A DNA stretch of 64,000 bases from assembly GCA_029251465.1 (NCBI GenBank), contig JAQXDI010000064.1, positions 51,428 through 115,427 of the forward strand, in the 5' to 3' direction. Numbering within the stretch: position 1 is the stretch's first letter; each line of letters begins with the position of its first letter. The notes under the pieces are model-generated. The model saw nothing but the letters and a program-made list of their open reading frames with translations. It did not search any database and was not told the origin of the DNA. Origin of the DNA: Ascidiaceihabitans sp. (GTDB lineage: Bacteria; Pseudomonadota; Alphaproteobacteria; Rhodobacterales; Rhodobacteraceae). A program made the position numbers and the translations under genes. Shown one piece after another: positions 1 to 6,940 of this stretch.

Positions 1-58
1 CGGCTTTTTTGCAACGAATTTGCGACCTTGGCCCAAATTCCGCTATCTGTGGTTGGCT

Positions 59-901
59 CTAGCGCTGCTGACCCCGTGCCATAAACGCCAAACGTTCAAA
101 CAAATGAACGTCTTGCTCGTTTTTCAACAAGGCACCGTGCAGTTTTGGCAGGGCAGAGGCACCGCCAGATTTCAGATCCTCGGCAGACATGTCCTCGGCC
201 AGTAGCAATTTTAGCCAATCCAGCACTTCGGAGGTCGAGGGTTTCTTTTTCAAACCGGCTTGTTCGCGCACCTCAAAGAACTGGGTCAGCGCTGTCGTCA
301 GCAACTGTTCCTTGATCCCGGGGTGGTGGACTTCGACGATGGCGCGCATTGTTTCCATGTCTGGAAAGCGGATGTAGTGAAAGAAACAGCGGCGCAGAAA
401 CGCGTCGGGCAGTTCCTTTTCATTGTTCGAAGTGATGATCACGATCGGGCGATTCACCGCTTTGATGGTTTTGCCGGTCTCGTAGACGTAGAACTCCATC
501 TTATCGAGCTCTTGTAGTAAATCGTTCGGGAACTCGATGTCGGCTTTGTCGATCTCGTCGATCAGCAATACGACCTTTTCGCCCGCCTCGAACGCTTCCC
601 ACAACTTACCTTTGCGAATGTAGTTGGCGACATCGTGGACTTTTTCCTCGCCCAACTGGCTGTCACGCAGGCGCGATACGGCGTCATATTCATACAGACC
701 CTGCTGCGCGCGGGTGGTTGATTTGATGTTCCATTCGATCATGCGCAGACCCAAAGAGGTGGCAACTTGCTTGGCCAATTCGGTCTTGCCGGTGCCGGGT
801 TCCCCTTTAACGAGTAGAGGGCGCTCAAGTGTGACGGCGGCATTCACCGCAATTGTCAGGTCGTCCGTGGCGACATAGCTGTCAGTGCCTTGAAATTTCA
901 T
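59..901 (-). CDS. MoxR-family AAA+ ATPase
   Basis: This 280-residue protein is a MoxR-type AAA+ ATPase, a group thought to act as chaperones that mature metalloenzymes or protein complexes. The Walker A motif GEPGTGKT lies at residues 33-40 and Walker B (VLLIDE) near 111-116. A sensor-1-like stretch (IIITSNN type) and an arginine-containing LRRCFF segment follow. The start ATG at 901 gives a normal MoxR N-terminus. MoxR genes usually sit before a von Willebrand factor A (CoxE-like) gene; that position falls off the left edge, where the last 58 bases hold no start. The exact client cannot be read from the sequence. Confidence 0.9.
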   Translation of the reverse strand: MKFQGTDSYVATDDLTIAVNAAVTLERPLLVKGEPGTGKTELAKQVATSLGLRMIEWNIKSTTRAQQGLYEYDAVSRLRDSQLGEEKVHDVANYIRKGKLWEAFEAGEKVVLLIDEIDKADIEFPNDLLQELDKMEFYVYETGKTIKAVNRPIVIITSNNEKELPDAFLRRCFFHYIRFPDMETMRAIVEVHHPGIKEQLLTTALTQFFEVREQAGLKKKPSTSEVLDWLKLLLAEDMSAEDLKSGGASALPKLHGALLKNEQDVHLFERLAFMARGQQR

Positions 902-1076
902 ATCTATTTTACCTCAATTTGGCGCGATTTAATTACCAATACCTTTAGCCCAAAGCGCGCAGGATTGTGTAGTGACAATTCCCAAACGCTACGTTAGATG
1001 CACCCGCAGGGGGCGACCCGTTTTGGATTGTAAGGAAGCCAACATGACAAGCGCAAGCCGTAGTGAGGGGAAAGAC

Positions 1077-1499
1077 ATGAAGCAGGAAGCATTCTTGCCG
1101 GATGACTACAGACCGGCCGATGATGAACCGTTTATGAATGACCGCCAGACGGAATACTTCCGTCGCAAGCTTTTGGACTGGAAATCAGAGTTGCTCGCAG
1201 GCAGCCGCGATACCATCGAGGCATTGCAAGATGGCACACGCAATATTCCAGACGTCAACGATCGTGCGTCCGAGGAAACCGACCGCGCGCTGGAATTGCG
1301 CACGCGGGATCGTCAGCGCAAGCTGGTGTCGAAAATCGACGCCGCACTGCGCCGCATCGACGAAGATGAATTCGGCTATTGCTCGTTCACGGGCGAACCA
1401 ATTTCACTGAAACGTCTGGATGCACGGCCCATCGCCACGATGAGCCTTGAGGCACAGGAAAAGCATGAACGGCGCGAAAAAGTGCACCGCGACGAGTGA
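1077..1499 (+). CDS. dksA: DksA-type RNA polymerase-binding transcription factor
   Basis: A 140-residue DksA homologue. DksA enters the RNA polymerase secondary channel and, with ppGpp, mediates stringent control. The N-terminal FLPDDYRP motif, the coiled coil with DVNDRASEE at its tip, and the C-terminal globular part are all present. The zinc finger is degenerate: YCSFTGEP keeps the first cysteine, while the other three positions are Thr, Ser and Ala, so zinc binding is unlikely. I chose ATG 1077 over upstream in-frame starts (972, 1044) because AGGGG precedes it and homologues begin MK.EAFLP. A terminator follows. It is divergent from the MoxR gene. Confidence 0.93.
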   Translation: MKQEAFLPDDYRPADDEPFMNDRQTEYFRRKLLDWKSELLAGSRDTIEALQDGTRNIPDVNDRASEETDRALELRTRDRQRKLVSKIDAALRRIDEDEFGYCSFTGEPISLKRLDARPIATMSLEAQEKHERREKVHRDE

Positions 1500-1526
1500 G
1501 CTTGACGTGAAACGCACAAAGATATC

Positions 1527-1561
1527 AGGCGCGTCGGGGGAAACTCTGCCGCGCCTTTTTC
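1527..1561 (+). terminator. Rho-independent terminator after dksA
   Basis: The arms AGGCGCG (1527-1533) and CGCGCCT (1550-1556) can pair and are followed by a T-rich run. It lies between dksA and the monooxygenase gene that begins 14 bases later, so it separates the two transcripts. Confidence 0.7.
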
Positions 1562-1574
1562 GTTCGGGGATGGC

Positions 1575-2747
1575 ATGACAGTGCGCAGCGCAATTGTGAT
1601 CGGCGGCGGGATCGCCGGGTTGGCCACAGCAGCCGTGCTGGGGCGGGCAGGTGCATCCGTGACCGTCCTGGAACAAGCGGACGCACTGCGCGAAGTTGGC
1701 GCGGGCTTGCAAATCAGTCCCAATGGCATGGTAGTTCTGCGGGCTTTGGGCCTCGAAACAGAGTTGAAATCACGCGGTGCCGTACGCGCGCAGGCCGTAT
1801 CATTGCGCGACTACAAGCGGGCGGGCGAAGTGGCGCGGCTTGATCTGGCGCGATTGGCTGCGGATCAACATTACTATTTTGTGCACCGCGCCGACTTGCT
1901 GGATCTGCTCAAAGGGGCGGCAAAACGCGCTGGCGCAGATATCGTGCTGGGCGCGCATGTGGCGGACGTTATTCCGGGTGACATGCCTGAAGTGCGGCTG
2001 AGCGATGGGACCACGCGGCGGGCGGAATTGATCGTGGCGGCGGATGGCGTCCATTCGGTGGCGCGCGGCGTGTTGAACCCGCAAAGCTCTGCGTTTTTCA
2101 CCAAACAAGTGGCGTGGCGCGCGGTTGTGCCAAACGTCATTGACCAAGGGCCCGAGGCGCGCGTGTACATGGCACCGGGCCAACACATCGTCAGCTATCC
2201 GATCCGTGGGTCTGCGTTTTTGAACCTCGTTGCGGTCGAAGAACGCGACGCTTGGGCCGACGAAGGCTGGAACCACACAGGTGACCCACAAGAGTTGCGC
2301 GCCCGTTTTGCCCAGTTCCAAGGTGACGCAGCACAGACAATCGAAGCAGTCCAAGACGTGTCAATTTGGGGGTTGTTTCGCCATCCTGTCGCGACAAATT
2401 GGGGCAAACAAGGTGTTGTTTTAGTTGGTGATTCCGCGCACCCGACCTTGCCGTTTCTAGCGCAAGGGGCCAACATGGCATTAGAAGACGCATGGGCGTT
2501 AGGGCGTTGTTTGAACGCACACCAAGGGGATGCCGCATTGGCGGCCTATACCGTGATGCGCAAGGCGCGCGTCAGCCGCATCATCAAAACCGCAAACGGC
2601 AATGCATGGCGCTATCATCTGCGTCATGGGCCTGTGCGATTTGGGGCGCATGCGGTGATGGGTTTGGGCAGCCGACTGACCCCGAGCCTGATGATCAAGC
2701 CGTTCGACTGGCTGTACCGCTATGACGTTACGGGCAGTGGGACTTGA
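1575..2747 (+). CDS. FAD-dependent monooxygenase (salicylate hydroxylase-like)
   Basis: A 390-residue group A flavoprotein monooxygenase. These enzymes hydroxylate small, often aromatic, substrates using NAD(P)H and oxygen. The Rossmann motif GGGIAGLATA is at residues 10-19, the DG motif (AADGVHS) at about 155-161 and the second FAD-binding motif GDSAHP at 285-290, followed by QGANMALED. The length is normal for the salicylate/6-hydroxynicotinate 3-monooxygenase-like branch. The gene stands alone, downstream of the dksA terminator, with no aromatic catabolism genes beside it, so the substrate is unknown. It could also be a UbiH-like paralogue, but the N-terminus and size fit the salicylate hydroxylase group better. 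Confidence 0.85.
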   Translation: MTVRSAIVIGGGIAGLATAAVLGRAGASVTVLEQADALREVGAGLQISPNGMVVLRALGLETELKSRGAVRAQAVSLRDYKRAGEVARLDLARLAADQHYYFVHRADLLDLLKGAAKRAGADIVLGAHVADVIPGDMPEVRLSDGTTRRAELIVAADGVHSVARGVLNPQSSAFFTKQVAWRAVVPNVIDQGPEARVYMAPGQHIVSYPIRGSAFLNLVAVEERDAWADEGWNHTGDPQELRARFAQFQGDAAQTIEAVQDVSIWGLFRHPVATNWGKQGVVLVGDSAHPTLPFLAQGANMALEDAWALGRCLNAHQGDAALAAYTVMRKARVSRIIKTANGNAWRYHLRHGPVRFGAHAVMGLGSRLTPSLMIKPFDWLYRYDVTGSGT

Positions 2748-2805
2748 TCCAAAGGCGCCCGACTGCGTTGGGCATTCCATATTTTATAGGTGCGTGCCGT
2801 TGGAG

Positions 2806-3615
2806 TCAGACGTCCAAATTAACCCAAACAGGCACGTGATCTGACGGTTTTTCGCGGGCGCGAATGTCTTTGTCGATCCCACAATCGGTCATCATGTCGG
2901 CACAGGCTGGGCTCAGCAGAAAGTGGTCGATGCGGATGCCGTCATTTTTGTTCCACGCGCCTGCTTGGTAGTCCCAAAACGAGTATTGCGCGGTGCGCGG
3001 GTCACGGGCGCGGAAGGCTTCGGTCAACCCGAGGTTCAGCAATTCGCGGAATGCTTTGCGGCTTTCGGGCCGAAACAATGCATCTTCTGTCCACGCATTC
3101 GGGCGGGCGGCGTCTTCGGGTTGCGGGATGATGTTGTAATCGCCGGCCATGAGAAACGGGGTTTCTTCGGCCAATAATACCTGAGCGCGCGCTTTTAAGC
3201 GTTCCATCCACGCCAGTTTGTAAGCGTATTTTCCGCCCGCGATGGGGGTGCCTGCGTCGTCGAGTTCGACCGGATTGCCGTTTGGCAGGTACAATCCGCA
3301 AACGCGCAGTGCGTCGCGTTCGCCAACCACTGTCGCCTCGATGTAGCGGGCCTGTTCATCGGTATCATCGCCGGGCAGGCTACGTGTGACGTCTTCGAGC
3401 GGTAGTTTTGACAGGATCGCCACGCCGTTAAACGATTTTTGGCCATGGGTTTCGACGTTATAGCCGCGCTCTTCGAAAATCTCGCGCGGGAAACCTTCGT
3501 CAACGGATTTGATTTCCTGCAACAAGGCCACGTCAGGCTGCGCTTCGTCCAGCCAATCGGGCAAGGCGTTAATGCGGGCTTTGATGCCATTGATGTTGAA
3601 CGTCGCGATTTTCAT
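2806..3615 (-). CDS. xthA: Exodeoxyribonuclease III (AP endonuclease)
   Basis: A 269-residue member of the Mg-dependent exonuclease III/APE1 family, which cuts DNA at abasic sites and trims 3' blocks during base excision repair. It shows NINGIKAR at the N-terminus, the metal ligand Glu34 in LLQEIKS, the catalytic GDYN motif with the NIIP segment, and the C-terminal SDHVPVW with the catalytic Asp259-His260 pair. It is transcribed away from an unusual 370-base intergenic region. A 7-bp inverted repeat (CTTAAGC/GCTTAAG) sits about 16 bases upstream of the start. Confidence 0.95.
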   Translation of the reverse strand: MKIATFNINGIKARINALPDWLDEAQPDVALLQEIKSVDEGFPREIFEERGYNVETHGQKSFNGVAILSKLPLEDVTRSLPGDDTDEQARYIEATVVGERDALRVCGLYLPNGNPVELDDAGTPIAGGKYAYKLAWMERLKARAQVLLAEETPFLMAGDYNIIPQPEDAARPNAWTEDALFRPESRKAFRELLNLGLTEAFRARDPRTAQYSFWDYQAGAWNKNDGIRIDHFLLSPACADMMTDCGIDKDIRAREKPSDHVPVWVNLDV

Positions 3616-3630
3616 AAGCGTCTCCGAATT

Positions 3631-3653
3631 CTTAAGCCCAGCTATCGCTTAAG
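3631..3653. repeat. 7-bp inverted repeat upstream of xthA
   Basis: CTTAAGC (3631-3637) and GCTTAAG (3647-3653) are perfect inverted copies with 9 bases between. It lies 16 bases before the xthA start codon and could be an operator or a hairpin in the leader. Confidence 0.5.
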
Positions 3654-3723
3654 CGGTCGCTGCGGGCAAGGGGCGAGGCTGATTTGCCGGGGTATTTGCG
3701 CAGGCGCACCAAAGTTTTCCCCA

Positions 3724-3769
3724 GATTGGTTAACGCGACCGATTCCCTTTAGGTACGCGTTAACCAATC
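3724..3769. repeat. Perfect 14-bp inverted repeat with 18-base spacer
   Basis: GATTGGTTAACGCG (3724-3737) is repeated in perfect inverse as CGCGTTAACCAATC (3756-3769). The right arm also overlaps a second inverted repeat, TTAACC-AATCG-GGTTAA at 3760-3776. Three GGTTAA/TTAACC units therefore fall within 50 bases. The TTAA spacing (9 bases between the last two) does not fit the TTAA-N7-TTAA CtrA consensus. No T-run follows, so it is more likely a protein-binding site than a terminator. Confidence 0.6.
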
Positions 3770-3803
3770 GGGTTAATTCACGATTATTCAATAAAATCAG
3801 CGG

Positions 3804-3812
3804 TGTGGATAA
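3804..3812 (-). promoter_or_regulatory. DnaA box (perfect)
   Basis: TGTGGATAA here is the exact complement of the DnaA box TTATCCACA. It borders an AT-rich tract and pairs with a second identical box 76 bases downstream in the same orientation. Confidence 0.5.
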
Positions 3813-3879
3813 GATTTTTTTGAAAAATTTTTGGAACATGCTTCCCTTTTTCGACCAAATAATTAGGCGCGAATGCTCA

Positions 3880-3888
3880 TGTGGATAA
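3880..3888 (-). promoter_or_regulatory. DnaA box (perfect), second copy
   Basis: A second exact TGTGGATAA. Two perfect 9-mers in one short non-coding stretch are unlikely by chance, but the gene neighbours are not those of a known alphaproteobacterial oriC. Confidence 0.5.
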
Positions 3889-3986
3889 CCCGAGTTTGCG
3901 CGGCAAATCCTTGAACCCGTCTGTTAACGATGTGTCGTTCTGCGCAACGCTGAAGTCTCTGAAATAATTGAAATGGGACTTCAAAA

Positions 3987-4205
3987 ATGAACGTACTTCG
4001 CAAAGCAAATACCGCCGTCGAAACATCCGATTTGGACATGTTCTCAGGCGATCACGTGGAACTGTTTTCGACCAGCTCTGCTCCGACCTGCAGTGACATG
4101 ATCAGCGGCGATCTTAGCGGGTCATTCTCGTCTGGATCGGCGCCGACAATGGGCGCAAAAACCGATGCGGGTGAAGGCACGCAGATGTTCTCTTCCGGCT
4201 CTTAA
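3987..4205 (+). CDS. Small Ser/Gly-rich repeat protein (conserved roseobacter type, possibly DUF6749)
   Basis: A 72-residue protein with a plain N-terminal part (MNVLRKANTAVETSDLDMF) and then three related units, each built as GD/GE-x(3-5)-FS(S/T)(G/S)S. The first two continue as SAPT, and the last ends the protein as MFSSGS. The DNA of the units differs more than the protein, which suggests selection on the repeat. There is one cysteine, no signal peptide and no membrane segment. From memory, small proteins of this kind occur in Rhodobacteraceae next to DUF6902 genes; I could not check this. The gene is followed by the broken gene at 4260. The function is unknown; a structural or modified peptide is possible but not shown. 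Confidence 0.65.
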   Translation: MNVLRKANTAVETSDLDMFSGDHVELFSTSSAPTCSDMISGDLSGSFSSGSAPTMGAKTDAGEGTQMFSSGS

Positions 4206-4259
4206 TACCAGCTGCGGCGCGTTGAATTTGAAATTTGAAAGGTTGATCACAGGAGCAAC

Positions 4260-5311
4260 ATCATCGCATTTAACGCGCCGCAACGGCGTCTTGGGTTTCA
4301 AGATCAGGCCAGCACGCTGATCTCGCTGTTTGCAACGCAGCGGCGCGGGGCGGACGATGTTTTCTGGCTTAAGGAAAACGCCGAACTGCTGAGCATTCTG
4401 GAATGTTCTGGGACAAAGCTGGACGCCAGTGCACTGGAACCATTGGCTAAATTCTATGAAACCTTGCCCCGGCGTTTGTCATTCTTTCCGCAATACTACC
4501 GGTTCTTAGTGTCGATATGCCTTGATCTCGAAGATATTGGAATGGCGGGCACGCAAGGCGCAAAGCTGTGCAATTGGGTGGCGCAACAAGAGTTGGCGCA
4601 GGCGGAATTGTCTGATTTGCAACGTGGCGAGGCACAGCGTCTATTGGCGCGTCGCGGCGTGGAATTTGAGGACAACGGGCTGAACGCACGTCTTCACCGG
4701 TTCATTTCACGCAACGACACCTTTGCGGTTCCTAACAAAAAGGCCGCCTACGAACTGACGCACATTGTGTTTTACCTGTCGGAATATGGCCGTAAAGACC
4801 CTCAGTTGGGCAACGCTGCTGTGCGATCGCTGAAGTTGCGGGAATCTTCGCCTACCTTGATCAAAATACAGATTTACTTGCCGAAATTTGCATCGCACTG
4901 CGGTTTGCAGGGCATCAACCCAGTCAAATTTGGGAAGATCACGTGACGGAGTGCCTGTCAGATTTCGCGGTTGAGGGGGCATCAGCCGTACCCGCAGACG
5001 ATCAATATCACGAATTTTTTGTTGCAAACTGGATGGCACTCTGCGCGAAACGACCGGTTCAGCACGCGCAAATTCGAACCGGTCCTATGCGATTTGATCG
5101 CAAGAATTCAACCGTCGGACCACTGCGCGCCATGTCAGCCTGTATGTATCAAATGCGCGAGACACGCAGCTCTGATTGGCATCACATGCAAGGAATTATC
5201 GAACAATCCGTTAGCCCAGAAGGTTACGAAATTCTACGCGCTGCACAGGATTCTTCAGCAGATTTCGAGATGTTCTTCGAAGGGTTCAGCCGCATGAGCA
5301 TCGCAGGCTAA
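4260..5311 (+). pseudogene. Frameshifted conserved hypothetical protein (probably DUF6902 family)
   Basis: Two overlapping frames together encode one protein of about 350 residues. The first frame runs from about 4260 (IIAFNAPQRRLGFQDQ) to L at 4830-4832. The second resumes at 4835 as VAGIFAYLDQNTDLLAEI and continues without a break to the stop at 5311. One missing base after 4832 (CTG-AA-GTT; CTGGAAGTT would restore L-E-V) explains the shift. No ATG, GTG or TTG exists in frame before 4443, although coding clearly extends upstream. AGGAG at 4251 is followed by ATC at 4260, and alternatively AGG at 4251 may be a mutated ATG before SNIIAF. The protein is mostly helical, and its family assignment is from memory. 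It is probably inactive unless the shift is a sequence error. Confidence 0.75.
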
Positions 5312-5315
5312 GCCA

Positions 5316-5639
5316 TTACATTGAAAACGAAGTTCCGCATCCACATGCGCTGGTTGCATTCGGGTTTTCGATGACAAAACGCGCGCCGATCAATTCCTCT
5401 GAGAAATCGATGACAGCGTTGGCCAAGAATGGCAGTGATACGGAATCAACCACAACCTTTTGCCCTGCACCTTCAAGCACCAGATCGTCGTCTTTGGGGG
5501 CGTCCAATGCGATTTCGTATTGAAAACCGGAACATCCTCCGCCCTCGACGGCGACGCGCAAGGCGTGCCCATCATTGGCCGCGCCGATTTCGGCCAGACG
5601 TTCAAACGCACGAGATGTGACTTTGGGTGGCAAATTCAT
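5316..5639 (-). CDS. erpA: Iron-sulfur cluster insertion protein (A-type carrier)
   Basis: A 107-residue HesB/IscA-type A-type carrier that receives Fe-S clusters and passes them to apo-proteins in the cytoplasm. The three conserved cysteines are visible: one in GGGCSGFQY and two in the C-terminal ACGCGTSFSM. The full family core (RVAVEGGGCSG, IDFSEEL, ARFVIENPNA) is present. The IscA and ErpA subgroups are hard to separate by eye; ErpA is the usual name for the lone copy beside dgt in Rhodobacteraceae. It is convergent with the broken gene at 4260-5311 and divergent from dgt. Confidence 0.9.
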   Translation of the reverse strand: MNLPPKVTSRAFERLAEIGAANDGHALRVAVEGGGCSGFQYEIALDAPKDDDLVLEGAGQKVVVDSVSLPFLANAVIDFSEELIGARFVIENPNATSACGCGTSFSM

Positions 5640-5737
5640 CGTTCATGCTCCGGATTTAATCAAAAGGTGCCGGTTTCATTGGCCCCACAGCTGCATTATA
5701 GAGAGTGGCAGGACAGGCCACAAGGATTGCCACAAAA

Positions 5738-6877
5738 ATGCAGGCATCATTTGCATCCAATCCTGATCACGCGCGGGGACGGCGCTTGGTCGAGGAAGAG
5801 ATGAGTTTCAGGACGTGTTTTCAGCGCGACCGTGACCGGATCATTCACGCCAGCGCGTTTCGCAGGCTAAAATACAAAACCCAAGTGTTTGTCGAACACG
5901 AGGGCGATTATTATCGCACGCGCCTGACCCACTCGATCGAGGTGGCGCAAGTCGCGCGCACGATTTCCGGCGCTCTGGGTCTGAACGCAGAGCTGACAGA
6001 GGCCGTTGCCTTGGCGCATGATTTGGGGCACCCGCCGTTTGGACACACCGGTGAGGACGCGTTGGTCGAGCTGATGGCCCCCTACGGTGGCTTTGATCAC
6101 AACGCCCAGGCGATCAAGATTGTCACCGATCTAGAACGGCATTACGCCGATTTTGACGGGCTGAACCTGACGTGGGAAAGTCTGGAAGGGATCGCAAAAC
6201 ACAACGGTCCTGTGCTGGGCGATCTGCCCTACGCGCTGGCCGAATATGACGCGCAACATGATCTAGAGCTCGCCACGCATGCAAGTGCAGAGGCGCAAGT
6301 GGCCGCCCTGTCAGACGATATCGCCTACAACAATCACGACATGCACGACGGGCTGCGCGCCGGGCTGTTCACCGAAGATGACATCGCGCAATTGCCGATG
6401 GTGGGGGCCGCTTACGCCGAAGTGGACGCGAAATACCCCGGTCTTGATCTGCACAAACGCAGGCACGAAGCCTTGCGGCGCGTGTTCGGCGTGATGGTAA
6501 GTGACGTGATCACCATGTCGCGCGATTTTCTGGCCGAAAGTGGTGTGAACAGTGTCGATGACGTGCGCCATCTGGGCCGGTCTGTGATCCGGTTTTCGCC
6601 TGCGCTTTGGGCTGATCTGCAAGTGATCCGCAAGTTTCTGTTCACCCAAATGTACCGCGCCCCATCGGTGATGGAAAAACGCGCCGAAGTGGCGCTGGTG
6701 ATCCATGATCTGTTTCCGCTGTTTCTGAATGAACCGGCGCAATTGCCGGGCGAATGGCAGGCCGAATTGGCAGGTGCCGACAAAACCGCAATCGCGCGGC
6801 GGGTGTCGGACTATATTTCTGGAATGACCGACCGCTTTGCCCTGCAAGAACACCTACGTATTTTCGCAAGCGATTGA
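5738..6877 (+). CDS. dgt: Deoxyguanosinetriphosphate triphosphohydrolase-like protein
   Basis: An HD-domain dNTP triphosphohydrolase that releases triphosphate from dGTP or other dNTPs and so helps set nucleotide pools. The HD motifs are clear: RLTHSIEVAQVAR, then HDLGHPPFGHTGE, FDHNAQAI and the later SDDIAYNNHD. The R.RRFRL region seen as RDRIIHASAFRRLKYKTQVF is characteristic of the type 2 subfamily. I chose ATG 5738 (AAGGA 11 bases upstream), giving 379 residues; GTG 5705 would add 11 residues. It is the first gene of a rightward run with argS 63 bases on, an arrangement common in this family. Confidence 0.92.
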   Translation: MQASFASNPDHARGRRLVEEEMSFRTCFQRDRDRIIHASAFRRLKYKTQVFVEHEGDYYRTRLTHSIEVAQVARTISGALGLNAELTEAVALAHDLGHPPFGHTGEDALVELMAPYGGFDHNAQAIKIVTDLERHYADFDGLNLTWESLEGIAKHNGPVLGDLPYALAEYDAQHDLELATHASAEAQVAALSDDIAYNNHDMHDGLRAGLFTEDDIAQLPMVGAAYAEVDAKYPGLDLHKRRHEALRRVFGVMVSDVITMSRDFLAESGVNSVDDVRHLGRSVIRFSPALWADLQVIRKFLFTQMYRAPSVMEKRAEVALVIHDLFPLFLNEPAQLPGEWQAELAGADKTAIARRVSDYISGMTDRFALQEHLRIFASD

Positions 6878-6940
6878 CACGACGTTGACGTTGCGCGGCG
6901 CTGTGGTACACCGCTGATAACTCGATATAGGACCAAAAAG

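Larger units (their letters stand above)
3616..3986. other. Regulatory-looking intergenic region between xthA and the 72-residue gene
   Basis: This 371-base stretch has no convincing gene. It holds three inverted repeats built around TTAA, two perfect DnaA boxes and an AT-rich segment (about 3781-3865). It separates two divergent genes, so it must hold both promoters. No rRNA, tRNA or known riboswitch form is recognisable. Confidence 0.6.

Noticed and set aside
3760..3776. CtrA-binding site
   Set aside because: The two TTAA elements are 9 bases apart, not 7 as in the CtrA consensus.
3642..3839. 65-residue minus-strand frame as a gene
   Set aside because: It lies across the inverted repeats, has no ribosome binding site and no gene-like composition.
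3616..3986. Chromosomal replication origin
   Set aside because: Two DnaA boxes and an AT-rich tract are present, but none of the usual origin neighbours (dnaA, parAB, gidAB, rho, hemE) is here and there are too few boxes.
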